The notes: generated by a model not told the origin, from the sequence alone. Numbered from the stretch's first letter, positions 42,444-52,123 are shown. The stretch is 64,000 nt of DNA from JALOLV01 sp046295175 (GCA_046295175.1 JBKBNY010000003.1:432870-496869), one strand, 5' to 3'. A program made the numbers and translations.

Positions 42444-44669
42444 TTATCTTATTTTGAATCGCGTTCCAGCATAAATCATTCTACCAATTACAGGTCCCCA
42501 AGTCATACCAGCATCGAAATGCCTTCCGAACGGGTCATCAGATGCAAAAATCGGATTACTTTGAGTGAAATTATTAAGGTTTTCTCCACCTAAATATACA
42601 TCCCACTTTAAGAAAGTACGGGTCAATTGAGCGTTGATATTAGAGTAGGCTGGGGCAGTTGTAGGCAGCTGGGCATACTCTTCTATATGCTGTGGCATGG
42701 TTGGAATTCTTCTGGCTCCATTCCATTGCCAAGTCAAATCAAACTTCCATTTATCATAAGGAAGAGCATAGCCAATATTAAACAATAGTCTATCTCTATT
42801 CAAAAACTGTTTAGTTTGAAGCAGTAAACTTCCATCGGCTTGTAAAAAATCATTTTTTACATCAAACAGTCTGTACGCAAACTTTAAATCAAAGTTTTTG
42901 GCAGGTATATAATTAAATTCTGCTTGGAAACTATTAGAAAATGAACGCCCTTTCAGATTGTAAAAGCGTAACAATCCTGCGGTTTCCATATCTACAATCA
43001 CCTGATTTTGGAAGTTAGTTCGGTAGGCATCCACAACAAAAGATGCTTTGTTACCAAAAATACGAAACTCATTGCTTAGACTAAGCCCAAAATTCCAAGA
43101 CTCTTCGGGACGGAGATTATTTTCAAAATCTACGAATCGGGTACTAACTAAAAGACCGTAATTCTCGGCCAATGGGTTGGCAACTCGCCAGCCTTTACCC
43201 GCACTTGCTCGTAGATGTACATCTTTCGTAATATCGTACTTTGCATGAATTCTTGGGGTAAATCTTGTATCATATAGATTATGGAAATCTACTCGACCAC
43301 CCGTTACGACCGTAAGTTTTTCGGGTAATGTATAAGTATATTCAAAGAATGCTCCGGGTACTGATTCTTGTCGAATTCGAGGATTAATTCCAGAAAGACT
43401 TTCGTTGTAATCATCCAATAAATAACTCAACCCAGCTTTGTATTGATGATTCGTGTTACCAAAAATATTTTGGTAAATTAGGTTGGCGTACAAGGTTTTT
43501 TGTAAGCCTGTATAAGTACGAAGCCCAAAAAATGATTGATTATCATGGATAATTCCGTTGAGAATTAAGCCCAAACCTTTATACGGTTTACTCTGATACA
43601 ACTTAGCCGTTTTGCTAAAAAACTCAATCCGTTTGGTTTGACTACCAAAACCATAGATTAACGATGAACCTCTTTGCTCAGGTCTGAAGGCATTTTGTCC
43701 GCCCAAGCGGTCTTCGTATAAGCCCTTGATTCCCAATTGAACCATGTATTTATCAGAAGAATATTTCCACCTGTTTATGACATTGTATTGATTATAAAGT
43801 GGAATATCCAAAAATCCATCACCATTCTTATCTAATCTATTTTGCAGGGTCGAAGCATGGCTAAGTAAACCAACAGACCATTTCTTATTGAGTTTTTTAG
43901 CCAGATTAAGATTGATTTCTCCTCGTCCGAATGAATTGACATACGTATTGAGATACAGTTTTTCGGCTAAATCTGGTTTTTGCAATTCGATATTGATTTG
44001 ACCAGTCATAGATTCGTAGCCGTTTACCACAGAACCTGCTCCTTTTCCTACATCTATCGAACTTATCCAAGTGCCTGGTACATAATTCAAACCGAATGTT
44101 GTATTCAGACCTCTTATGTTAGGGATATTCTCCGAATTGGTCTGTACGTAATTTCCACTCAGCCCTAAAAGTTGAATTTGTTTTGAACCCGTAACTGCAT
44201 CAGCATAACTAACCGATACACTGGCATTGGTTTCAAAACTCTCAGAAAGGTTACAGCAAGCGGCTTTTGCAAGAGCTTTGGTTGTTATGATTTCTGTTTG
44301 AATTGGACTCAATCTATCAATGACTGTTGCTTCGCTTCTTACCACAACTTCTTGCAGTGTAGATGACTCGTTTTGGAGATAAATAGTTATAAAATCATTT
44401 GTATGAACCATTATCGTATCGGTTTTGAAACCTACCGAACTGATGATAAGTTGATGATTTTGAGAAGTTTTAGCTAAAGTGAATTTACCCTCAATATCTG
44501 CCGCTGTGCCACTTTTGGCATTTTGCCAGCGAAGAATCGCCCCAATGATTGGCTCGGCTTTACCATCAGCCTTTTTTTCTAATACGATACCAGATAAATT
44601 CTGAGAGAATGAATTGAATGAGATTAGGATAGTGAATCCTATGACAAGATTTTTAATGTATTTACACAT
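42444..44669 (-). CDS. TonB-dependent outer membrane receptor of the copper cluster
   Basis: A 741-residue receptor with a signal peptide (about 22 residues), a CarboxypepD_reg-like domain (residues 25-110), a plug domain with SPIQTEIITTKALAKAACCNLSESFETN-type start and a beta-barrel ending in YAGTRFKIR. The CC pair in the plug is characteristic of receptors in HMA/copper operons. It may take up a chelated metal or secreted metallophore. It is not a SusC protein: it is shorter and has no SusD partner. Confidence 0.88.
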   Translation of the reverse strand: MCKYIKNLVIGFTILISFNSFSQNLSGIVLEKKADGKAEPIIGAILRWQNAKSGTAADIEGKFTLAKTSQNHQLIISSVGFKTDTIMVHTNDFITIYLQNESSTLQEVVVRSEATVIDRLSPIQTEIITTKALAKAACCNLSESFETNASVSVSYADAVTGSKQIQLLGLSGNYVQTNSENIPNIRGLNTTFGLNYVPGTWISSIDVGKGAGSVVNGYESMTGQINIELQKPDLAEKLYLNTYVNSFGRGEINLNLAKKLNKKWSVGLLSHASTLQNRLDKNGDGFLDIPLYNQYNVINRWKYSSDKYMVQLGIKGLYEDRLGGQNAFRPEQRGSSLIYGFGSQTKRIEFFSKTAKLYQSKPYKGLGLILNGIIHDNQSFFGLRTYTGLQKTLYANLIYQNIFGNTNHQYKAGLSYLLDDYNESLSGINPRIRQESVPGAFFEYTYTLPEKLTVVTGGRVDFHNLYDTRFTPRIHAKYDITKDVHLRASAGKGWRVANPLAENYGLLVSTRFVDFENNLRPEESWNFGLSLSNEFRIFGNKASFVVDAYRTNFQNQVIVDMETAGLLRFYNLKGRSFSNSFQAEFNYIPAKNFDLKFAYRLFDVKNDFLQADGSLLLQTKQFLNRDRLLFNIGYALPYDKWKFDLTWQWNGARRIPTMPQHIEEYAQLPTTAPAYSNINAQLTRTFLKWDVYLGGENLNNFTQSNPIFASDDPFGRHFDAGMTWGPVIGRMIYAGTRFKIR

Positions 44670-44740
44670 ACTATTTGATTTTGATTGGAAATAAAGAGAC
44701 CACCATGAAAATCACGGTTGAGAATTATTCAATCAAATAA

Positions 44741-45169
44741 TCAAATCAAGAAGGTTTGGATATGTATGAGCAGGCTTCTCCCAGCTAATGGTGGAGCTGT
44801 GTCATAAAAATGTGGAATTCTGAACGATACTGAAGCTGCTTCCCAACTATTGAATAAATAGTTAATAGTATTGTGGTTTATCCAACTTAGTATCGGAGTG
44901 TTAAAATCAATGTTAATTCCACCTTGTGAATTTGTATTGATTTTATAAACCGAAGTATGTTCTTGACAACACTTAGTTTTTTTGAAGTGCAATTTAGAAG
45001 GAAAAGCATCTAATTCTTTTTTTTCTAAACAGCATTTTGGTGCAGATACAACGAATGTTTGCTTACCTCTTACTTTACACAAATGTTCAATCACAGTAAA
45101 CCCCATGCTTGCTAAAAGCACTTGGAATGCCATGAATAAACATAATATTTGTGAAAGTCTCTTTTTCAT
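44741..45169 (-). CDS. HYC_CC_PP family protein
   Basis: A 142-residue exported protein with a signal segment (residues 1-25). It carries the family motifs in order: IEHLCKV, KCCLEKKE, KCCQEH and the terminal DTAPPLAGRSLLIHIQTFLI. This Bacteroidota family is usually encoded just before copper-associated TonB receptors. The paired cysteines and histidines suggest metal binding. It is the first gene of the long copper operon, and its promoter carries the 19-bp element shared with copA. Confidence 0.85.
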   Translation of the reverse strand: MKKRLSQILCLFMAFQVLLASMGFTVIEHLCKVRGKQTFVVSAPKCCLEKKELDAFPSKLHFKKTKCCQEHTSVYKINTNSQGGINIDFNTPILSWINHNTINYLFNSWEAASVSFRIPHFYDTAPPLAGRSLLIHIQTFLI

Positions 45170-45186
45170 TGTAATAATCAGAATAC

Positions 45187-45255
45187 AAATATCTGTTATT
45201 CTTTTTATTAAACTGTTATATTTTTTTCAGAGTGGTTTATATAATTTTCTGAATT
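45187..45255 (-). promoter_or_regulatory. Copper-cluster promoter/operator upstream of the HYC_CC_PP gene
   Basis: The 19-bp element TTTATATAATTTTCTGAAT (plus strand, 45237-45255) lies exactly 43 bp from a minus-strand -7-like GATATTTG (45194-45187), the same geometry as in front of copA. Confidence 0.7.
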
Positions 45256-45435
45256 GAGGCTTTGCAGCACTCGCCTAATAACTCTTTTTTAGGTGAAGTT
45301 AATCTCAACTTTATTAGTAATTGATTAGTACGAAGTCAACTATTTGTATGTTTCAGGAGCTTACCGTCATTTTTTGATTTTTTCTTCAATTTACAAGATA
45401 AAAACACAAAAATGGTATATTAATTAAAAGCAAAA

Positions 45436-45455
45436 AAGGTGGCAAAAGCCACCTT
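45436..45455 (-). terminator. Terminator of the tRNA-Arg gene
   Basis: AAGGTGGC / GCCACCTT around a 4-nt loop, followed on the minus strand by TTTTTTGC. It lies 12 nt beyond the tRNA 3' end. Confidence 0.85.
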
Positions 45456-45466
45456 ATGAACGTTTG

Positions 45467-45540
45467 TGATTCCATTAGGATTCGAACCTAAGACCCACAG
45501 ATTAGAAATCTGTTGCTCTATCCAGCTGAGCTATGGAACC
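45467..45540 (-). tRNA. tRNA-Arg (anticodon UCU)
   Basis: 74 nt on the minus strand. The acceptor stem GGTTCCA pairs with TGGAATC, with discriminator A; D-arm AGCTCAGCTGGATAGAGC; anticodon stem ACAGA/TCTGT with loop TTTCTAA, giving anticodon TCT; T-arm has GGTTCGAATCC. CCA is not encoded. Its 3' end points to the copper cluster, the usual orientation for islands inserted at tRNA genes, but I found no duplicated 3' end. Confidence 0.97.
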
Positions 45541-45636
45541 GAATTGTGGTGCAAAATTATAAATTTCTTTGATACATTGCAATAGCGTTTTAAAATTTTC
45601 ACTAATTTTCATCTCTAATCAAAAAAACTACTGAAA

Positions 45637-46725
45637 ATGATAATCGAAAGACGTGATTTTTTATCAAAATTAGCACTTGCAAGTGCAACTACTCTTTTTT
45701 CGGGAAATTCTTTACTGGCCTCAACAAGACCCGCCAAAGATAAACTGGGAATTGCATTAGTCGGTTTAGGATATTACAGCACCGATTTACTCGCTCCTGC
45801 ACTGCAATTGACCGAAAAATGTTATTTGGCAGGAATCGTAACCGGAACACCTTCTAAAGCAGAAACTTGGAAGAAAAAGTACAATATCCCTGATAAAAAT
45901 ATTTACAACTACCAAAACTTCGACCAAATAGCCAACAACCCCGATATTGATGTTGTATATGTGGTGCTTCCACCTTCGATGCACCGTGAATTTGTTGTCA
46001 GGGCTGCAAAAGCAGGTAAGCACGTGTTTTGTGAAAAACCAATGGCTCCAACTGTCGCTGACTGCGAAGCAATGATAAAAGCTTGTGCCGACAATAAAGT
46101 GAAATTGGCGATTGGGTATCGTTGTCAGCACGACCCAAATATTCAGGCTTACATGGCAGTTGCCAAAGAGAAAAAATTTGGAAAAGTAAAAATGATTAAC
46201 AGTGCGGCAGGGTATTTTGACGGACGTACTACTCACTGGAAACAAAACAAGGCACTCGGCGGAGGTGCGATGGGCGATATGGGGGTTTATGCTCTACAAG
46301 GTGCCAGATTAGCCACTGGCGAAGAACCTATTAGTGTAATTGCCCAAGCCTCAACTACTCGCCCTGAGATTTACAAAGAGGTAGAAGAAACGATGATGTT
46401 TCAATTGGAGTTTCCGAGTGGGGCAAGAGCGGCTTGCCAAACCAGTTTTGGAATCAACATGAACTACCTCCAAGTAAATTACGAAAAAGGCTGGTTGAAA
46501 ATGGAACCACAGTCAGGATACAATGGCAACAAAGGCAGTATGTCGGATGGAACAATCATCAATTTTCCAATCAAGAGTCAGCAGGCTAAGCAAATGGACG
46601 AAGATTGTATGGCATTGATGTCGAACACCGCTTTGATTGCACCAGGTGAGGAAGGTCTTAGAGATATTCGAGTGGTAGAAGCAATTTACAAGTCGGTACA
46701 AACGGGTAAAGAAATCAAAATTTGA
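45637..46725 (+). CDS. Gfo/Idh/MocA family oxidoreductase, Tat-exported
   Basis: A 362-residue enzyme. It starts with a twin-arginine signal (ERRDFLSKLALASATTLFSG), so it is probably folded with NAD(P) in the cytoplasm and exported. The Rossmann fold begins IALVGLGYYS; the catalytic CEKPMAPT motif lies near residue 130 and the YRCQHDPN and GGGAMGDMGVYALQ blocks follow. It resembles glucose-fructose oxidoreductases. Sugar substrate is unknown. It is a single gene between the tRNA and a convergent symporter gene. Confidence 0.9.
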   Translation: MIIERRDFLSKLALASATTLFSGNSLLASTRPAKDKLGIALVGLGYYSTDLLAPALQLTEKCYLAGIVTGTPSKAETWKKKYNIPDKNIYNYQNFDQIANNPDIDVVYVVLPPSMHREFVVRAAKAGKHVFCEKPMAPTVADCEAMIKACADNKVKLAIGYRCQHDPNIQAYMAVAKEKKFGKVKMINSAAGYFDGRTTHWKQNKALGGGAMGDMGVYALQGARLATGEEPISVIAQASTTRPEIYKEVEETMMFQLEFPSGARAACQTSFGINMNYLQVNYEKGWLKMEPQSGYNGNKGSMSDGTIINFPIKSQQAKQMDEDCMALMSNTALIAPGEEGLRDIRVVEAIYKSVQTGKEIKI

Positions 46726-46733
46726 TTATAAAA

Positions 46734-46766
46734 GAATGTGGATTTCTAAATCCGAAATCCACATTC
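46734..46766. terminator. Perfect palindrome between convergent genes
   Basis: GAATGTGGATTTC / GAAATCCACATTC form a 13-bp perfect stem around TAAATCC. It shares the GGATTT/AAATCC core with the palindromes in lutB. As it sits between two convergent stop codons it probably serves as a bidirectional transcript end. Confidence 0.7.
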
Positions 46767-46782
46767 CTCAATCCAAAATATC

Positions 46783-48009
46783 CTATACTTCTTTCAATTC
46801 ACCTTCCCATTTAGCTACTACGGCCGTTGCCACGGCGTTACCCGCAACTGATGTCGCCGAGCGTCCCATATCCAAAAGCCAATCTACAGCAAAAAGTAGG
46901 ATTAATCCTTCGGAAGGCAAATTGAACATTGCCATCGTACCTGCAATTACAACTAATGACGCACGCGGAACACCAGCGATTCCTTTACTTGTAATTAACA
47001 GCGTCAGAAGCATCGTGATTTGTTGCCCGATGCTCAAATCGATTCCATATGCTTGTGCAATAAATCCAGTGGCAAAAGTCATGTACATCATCGAGCCGTC
47101 GAGGTTAAACGAATATCCGAGAGGCAAGACAAAACTCACAATACGGTCTGAAATACCAAATTCTTTAAGTTTTTCGATTTGTAATGGCATTGAAGCTTCC
47201 GAACTTGCTGTTCCAAATGATAAGAAAAGAGCATTTTTTACATAAGAAAGCAATTTCCAGTATGGTACTTTTGCAACCAAACAAATAGCTGGTAAGATGA
47301 CCAAAATAAAGAATATAAGTGTAGCAAAGAAGCAAATAATTAAATACAGATAGTCGGCCAAGATACCCAAACCCTTTTGAGCAACAACCCTCGCTACTGC
47401 TCCGAAAACTGCATAAGGAGCAAATTGCATTACGTAGCCTACTACCTTAAACATGATTTCGGAAACCGAATCTAAGCCTTTGATGATAACCTTTCCTTTA
47501 TCGCCAATTGCGGCTGTGCCAACTCCAAAGAATATCGCAAAAATTACAATTTGTAGAATCTCATTGGTCGATAATGCTTGAAAAATACTCTCTGGAATCA
47601 GGTGTTCAAAGAAATTCTCCAATGTCATTTTTTTAGTTTCTACCCCTGTTTCGGCCCCAGAAGCAGGTAATTTACCTTTCATGCCATCGCCCGGACGCAA
47701 AATATTGACAGCAATCAAACCCGTAATCAAAGAAAGGATAGTGGCAAAATAGAAGTATCCTAAAGTTTTCAATCCGATTCGACCGACTAATTTGAAATCA
47801 CCCAGTTTGGCAATTCCGACAGTAAGAATAGAAAAAACCAGCGGACCGATAATCATTTTGATGAGTCGGAGGAAGATTTTACTGAGGAGGTTTAGATATT
47901 TACTCCATTCTTCGAGCGATTCTGGACTAAGACTTTGATTTAGAATGTACCCAACGATGATACCGAGGGTCATACCAATAAAAATTTTGGCAGTAACGTT
48001 TAATTTCAT
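46783..48009 (-). CDS. Dicarboxylate/amino acid:cation symporter (DctA/GltP type)
   Basis: A membrane transporter of about 408 residues started at the ATG at 48009; an in-frame GTG at 48045 is less likely. It has eight helices and two re-entrant hairpins. The family marks are ASSEASMPLQIEKL near the first hairpin, LGYSFNLDGSMMYM (substrate/Na+ site, NLDG) and SKGIAGVPRASLVV. It imports C4-dicarboxylates or glutamate/aspartate with Na+ or H+. The exact substrate cannot be assigned. Confidence 0.9.
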   Translation of the reverse strand: MKLNVTAKIFIGMTLGIIVGYILNQSLSPESLEEWSKYLNLLSKIFLRLIKMIIGPLVFSILTVGIAKLGDFKLVGRIGLKTLGYFYFATILSLITGLIAVNILRPGDGMKGKLPASGAETGVETKKMTLENFFEHLIPESIFQALSTNEILQIVIFAIFFGVGTAAIGDKGKVIIKGLDSVSEIMFKVVGYVMQFAPYAVFGAVARVVAQKGLGILADYLYLIICFFATLIFFILVILPAICLVAKVPYWKLLSYVKNALFLSFGTASSEASMPLQIEKLKEFGISDRIVSFVLPLGYSFNLDGSMMYMTFATGFIAQAYGIDLSIGQQITMLLTLLITSKGIAGVPRASLVVIAGTMAMFNLPSEGLILLFAVDWLLDMGRSATSVAGNAVATAVVAKWEGELKEV

Positions 48010-48075
48010 ACTAAATTTAGGGTTTTTGGGTTTCAGTTTCAGCACTTGGATTCCCCAAAAACTTATCCTGAAACC

Positions 48076-48513
48076 TCAAACACGAAATAATTTTTGGTAA
48101 ATCGGTTTGCGATAAAGAAATTGTAAATACAATAATGGATAAAAAATGTAATCTGTCAAAATTGTTGGGGTCTTAAATTCGATTTCGTCTATAATTTTAC
48201 TTCCAGACTCACTTTTTACGATTCTGTGCTTGTGTTTCCAGTATTTTAAGAAGAAAGGCAACACAACACCTTCGTCAATAAAATACCGTTCCTCCTCAGA
48301 AATTTGGTTATCTGTTATCAGACTTTCCCACCGAGACCGTAAAATAAAAAAGTTCAGCTCGAATGATACTTTTTCGCCAATTTCATGTCCAATATAATGT
48401 AAGACTTTTACGGGCGGAAACGGCGGAGATAGTTTTAAAAGTAGATTGACATCAAACTTGCTCCAAATATATTCGATACTTTGCTCGACTTGCGTGCTTA
48501 TTATAATTTTCAT
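48076..48513 (-). CDS. SRPBCC-like small protein
   Basis: A 145-residue protein whose layout (MKIIISTQVEQSIEYIWSKFD start, central strand-rich segment, PFFLKYWKHKHRI, terminal helix DYIFYPLLYLQFLYRKPIYQKLF) fits the SRPBCC/START-like helix-grip fold with a hydrophobic cavity. The ligand is unknown. It lies 66 bp upstream of the symporter gene on the same strand and may be co-transcribed. Confidence 0.7.
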   Translation of the reverse strand: MKIIISTQVEQSIEYIWSKFDVNLLLKLSPPFPPVKVLHYIGHEIGEKVSFELNFFILRSRWESLITDNQISEEERYFIDEGVVLPFFLKYWKHKHRIVKSESGSKIIDEIEFKTPTILTDYIFYPLLYLQFLYRKPIYQKLFRV

Positions 48514-48667
48514 TAATGACCGTTAAATAATATTTTATTGAAATATACTGATTATTGAAGTCCAAAATTTTTAAAATACCGTAAATCACGTACAAAGAAT
48601 AGGGGTTTTTACGCTAAAATAATTCTAATAAAGTACCCAACTTTGTAACAACAAAATACACGAATAT

Positions 48668-48838
48668 ATGTTTACATTTACTGCTATCGAATCACACATC
48701 GGAAACGTCAATTTTATGTTTCTCATCCAAATACTCTTGGTATTATCATTAATAGCAATTGGTGTTTATGAATTGCTGTATTTATCAAGATGGAGAAAGA
48801 ACGATTACGGAGATTATCGTAGAAATACTTATAAATAA
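48668..48838 (+). CDS. Small single-pass membrane protein (56 residues)
   Basis: ATG at 48668, TAA at 48836-48838. One membrane helix (NFMFLIQILLVLSLIAIGVYELLYL) is followed by a charged tail SRWRKNDYGDYRRNTYK. No family is recognised. A terminator 58 bp downstream supports a real transcription unit, and nothing else between the flanking genes explains that terminator. Confidence 0.55.
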   Translation: MFTFTAIESHIGNVNFMFLIQILLVLSLIAIGVYELLYLSRWRKNDYGDYRRNTYK

Positions 48839-48896
48839 GATTTTAGAAAACAAAGTAGATTTGTTTCATCATAGTGGTTAGGGTTGTACACAAAAA

Positions 48897-48921
48897 GCCT
48901 TCTCATTGAGAAGGCTTTTTT
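48897..48921 (+). terminator. Rho-independent terminator
   Basis: GCCTTCTC / GAGAAGGC around ATT, followed by TTTTTTG; an A-run precedes, so it may also work on the other strand. It ends the small membrane-protein transcript. Confidence 0.9.
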
Positions 48922-49109
48922 GTTGGCTATCATACCAAATTAACTCAAACTGATACTATCTTAATCTATTAATTTGATAGGCGAAGAATATTTTATAAGT
49001 ATGCCTACACACAAAATTATATTTTAAACTATTTGCTTTTTACAATCTTCTCCTGCTTATTTGCATAAGTTTTAACAATTTGTTAACCTAACAACAAACA
49101 ATTTTCCAA

Positions 49110-52091
49110 ATGAAAAAAAGCTACTCACTTATGTGGGCGTGCTTGTTCATGCTTTTGAGCAGTACGCTATGGGCACAAGACCGTTCAGTCAGCGGTGTTG
49201 TCAAAGATGCCTCAGGTTCGGGGATTCCGGGCGTGAGTGTAAGAGTAAAAGGTACTCCTAAGGGTACAGTAACAAATGCTGATGGAGCATTCAGCGTAGA
49301 GGCCTCCTCAAGTTCTTCTCTCGTATTTTCTGCAATTGGTTTCGAGACTCAAGAAGTCAAAGTAGGAAACAGTTCATCAATCAACATCACACTAAACGAA
49401 GATTCCAATACTTTAGATGAAGTAGTTGTCTCGGGTTTAGCTACAAGTGTAAAAAGAAGTAATCTTGCCAATGCCGTAGCAACACTTTCGGCCAAAGACT
49501 TGGTAGGTACAACTACACCTGTAACAACAGATGGTGCGATTCAGGGTAAATTGGCAGGTGCAAACATCATGTCTAACGGCTCAATGCCAGGTGGTGGTTT
49601 TAACATGCAATTCCGTGGTATCTCAACATTGGGTTCATCGGCATCACAACCATTGATTATCGTTGATGGTGTATTCATTGATAACAGCCAATACTCAAAT
49701 GGTCGTTCACAAGCTAATAAAGCAACTGGTGGTTCGGCAGCATCGGCTCAAGATAACAACGCTAACCGTTTAGCGGATTTGAATCCAGACGACATCGAAA
49801 AAATTGAAGTTTTGAAAGGTGCGTCGGCAGCGGCTATTTATGGTACTGGTGCTAACGCAGGTGTAGTTTTGATTACAACAAAAAAAGGTAAAGGTGGCAA
49901 AACTAAAATTAGCTTCGGTCAAGATTTAGGAGCGGCAAACGCTTACGCTTTCTACGGTGGAGCGTCTTGGGATGCTAAAAAAGCGGCTGATTTTGGTTAT
50001 GCAAGCCAATTTGCTGCTGCAGGTGGCAAATCTACAAATTGGGAGCAAGTTGTTTTTGGCGAAACAGGTAGTATCAGAAACACTCGTTTAAGCTTTACTG
50101 GTGGTAGCGAAAAAACAAGTTTCTTTGTAAATGCAAACTATTCAGACGAAACTGGTATCGTAAAAAATACTGGATTTACAAGAGCTTCAATAAGAGCAAA
50201 TATTGATAATAAAGTAACAAAATGGTTAGATTTGGGTGTTAATATGAACTTTATTAATACTGATAACGACCGTGGATGGGTTGGTAACGATAACTCTACA
50301 ATCAACTATGGTTATAACCTTCCTTATACTCCTCCATTCATTGATTTGTATCCAGATGCACAAGGTAACTATCCAAGAAACCCAGTTGGTGAAAACCCAC
50401 TCGCTGTCAGAGACCGTGCCGTTAACAACCAAGATGTAAACCGTTTTATCGGTGGTATTAGCCTTACAGGACGTGTATTGAATACAGAAAAACAATCACT
50501 TACACTTAAATTATCAGGAGGTTCTGACTATCAAAATGGAACATCATTGATTTGGCTTCCATCAGATTTACAATCGCAGTTGGCTGAGCCAAACCCAGGT
50601 TTTGCACAGGATACTCGTACTGAAGTTACAAACTACAACATTCAGTTCTCGGCTGTACACACTGCAAGTGCAATGGATAACAAGTTAAACTTTACTACTT
50701 CGGCTGGTATTATCCAGTGGGGAAGAGACGGTAGAGAAAACTACATTCGTGGTAGAGGCTTGCCAGCAGGTGTATCAAATGCTTCACGTGCAAGAGTTTT
50801 TGAGCAAGATGTTTTCTATACGAAAATTGTAAACCAAGGTATTTTTGCTCAAGAAGAAGTAAACTTCTCTGATAAAGTAATTGTTTCTGGTGGTATTCGC
50901 TTTGACCGTTCTACATTGAATGGTGATGCAAATCAATTTGCGGCTTTCCCTCGTGCTTCGATTGCTACTAACTTAAATAAATTAGGCTCATGGTTAGAAT
51001 CTACACCAATCAGCCAATTGAAAGTTCGTGCAGCTTACGGTGAAACTGCTGGTTTTGCTAACTTCGGTGCATTATTTAACCAATTAAGCGTTGTAGGTGT
51101 TGGCGGACAAGGTGGTTTGCAACCTTCGACTGTATTGGGTAACACAACATTGAAACCTGAAAGAGCAACAGAGTTTGAGTATGGTGTTGATTTTGGTTTA
51201 TTTAACAATAAAATTACTGGTGAAGTAACTCTTTACAATAAAAAAGTTATCGATTTGATTCAGCCATTGGTAACAGCTCCAACAACTGGTGTAACTTCTA
51301 CATCTGTTAACGCAGCTGATATGACAAACAAAGGTGTTGAAATCACTTTGGGGGCTCAAGTTGTTGATAAAGCAAACTTCAAATGGTTTGTACAACCAAT
51401 TTATTGGTTTAACCGTTCTGAAATTACTCGTTTGGATATTCCAGAGCGTTTGACTGGTGGTTTCGGTGCTACTTTTGGACAGTGGAGAATCAAACAAGGT
51501 TTCTCACCAACTCAAATAGTAGGTCAACCTCGTACTGACCCTAACGACCCAACTTCATGGACTGTTTACGGCGACCAACAACCTAAATTTGAATTCTCTC
51601 TTAATCAAAGAATCTCTTTCTTGAAAAACTTTGAATTCTCAATGTTAGGCCATTATCGTCATAAATTTACAGTAGTGTCATTAGCACGTGTATTATGGGA
51701 TGAAGGTGGTAATACTTACGATTGGAATGAAACAGACCAATCAGGTGATGGCACTCCAAACGGTTTGTATCGCCAAAATGTGAATGGTTTAGATGAAAAC
51801 GGCAAACCAAAACCGGGCTACAACCCAGTTGTAACAAGCTTCTTCAAACTCCGTGAAGCCGCTCTTTATTACCGTGTTCCTAAAGCAGCCTTAAACAAAA
51901 CATTTAAAAATGTTGTAGAAGGTGTTAAAATCGGTATTTCAGGAAATAACCTTTACAGATGGACTGATTATACAGCAGGTTACGACCCAGAAAACTCAAA
52001 CTTTGGTTCTGCCGCTTTAGGTTCTGGTGTTGAGCTTGGCTCTGCTCCATTGGTACGTCGTGTGATGTTCCATTTAAGTGTTGATTTTTAA
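49110..52091 (+). CDS. SusC/RagA-type TonB-linked outer membrane transporter
   Basis: A 993-residue transporter with a signal peptide (residues 1-22, ending LWAQ), a CarboxypepD_reg-like domain (VSGVVKDASGSGIPGVSVRVK), a plug with MQFRGISTLG and AAAIYGTGANAGVVLITTK, and a barrel ending MFHLSVDF. The plug contains a Ser/Gln/Asn-rich loop around residues 195-225. It is one half of a SusCD pair; the ligand is unknown. It is not a recent duplicate of the SusC at 6170. Confidence 0.93.
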   Translation: MKKSYSLMWACLFMLLSSTLWAQDRSVSGVVKDASGSGIPGVSVRVKGTPKGTVTNADGAFSVEASSSSSLVFSAIGFETQEVKVGNSSSINITLNEDSNTLDEVVVSGLATSVKRSNLANAVATLSAKDLVGTTTPVTTDGAIQGKLAGANIMSNGSMPGGGFNMQFRGISTLGSSASQPLIIVDGVFIDNSQYSNGRSQANKATGGSAASAQDNNANRLADLNPDDIEKIEVLKGASAAAIYGTGANAGVVLITTKKGKGGKTKISFGQDLGAANAYAFYGGASWDAKKAADFGYASQFAAAGGKSTNWEQVVFGETGSIRNTRLSFTGGSEKTSFFVNANYSDETGIVKNTGFTRASIRANIDNKVTKWLDLGVNMNFINTDNDRGWVGNDNSTINYGYNLPYTPPFIDLYPDAQGNYPRNPVGENPLAVRDRAVNNQDVNRFIGGISLTGRVLNTEKQSLTLKLSGGSDYQNGTSLIWLPSDLQSQLAEPNPGFAQDTRTEVTNYNIQFSAVHTASAMDNKLNFTTSAGIIQWGRDGRENYIRGRGLPAGVSNASRARVFEQDVFYTKIVNQGIFAQEEVNFSDKVIVSGGIRFDRSTLNGDANQFAAFPRASIATNLNKLGSWLESTPISQLKVRAAYGETAGFANFGALFNQLSVVGVGGQGGLQPSTVLGNTTLKPERATEFEYGVDFGLFNNKITGEVTLYNKKVIDLIQPLVTAPTTGVTSTSVNAADMTNKGVEITLGAQVVDKANFKWFVQPIYWFNRSEITRLDIPERLTGGFGATFGQWRIKQGFSPTQIVGQPRTDPNDPTSWTVYGDQQPKFEFSLNQRISFLKNFEFSMLGHYRHKFTVVSLARVLWDEGGNTYDWNETDQSGDGTPNGLYRQNVNGLDENGKPKPGYNPVVTSFFKLREAALYYRVPKAALNKTFKNVVEGVKIGISGNNLYRWTDYTAGYDPENSNFGSAALGSGVELGSAPLVRRVMFHLSVDF

Positions 52092-52123
52092 TTTTATTAA
52101 CTGACTAAATTTCATCGAATTAT

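Noticed and set aside
45467..45540. tRNA-Arg 3' end duplicated as an attachment site around the copper cluster
   Set aside because: No second copy of the TTCGAATCCTAATGGAATCA segment was found at 33490-33600 or 35900-36210.
46736..47245. 169-codon plus-strand frame antisense to the DctA-type symporter gene
   Set aside because: It mirrors a well-conserved transporter; its Ile/Pro/Ser-rich composition is typical of an antisense shadow.
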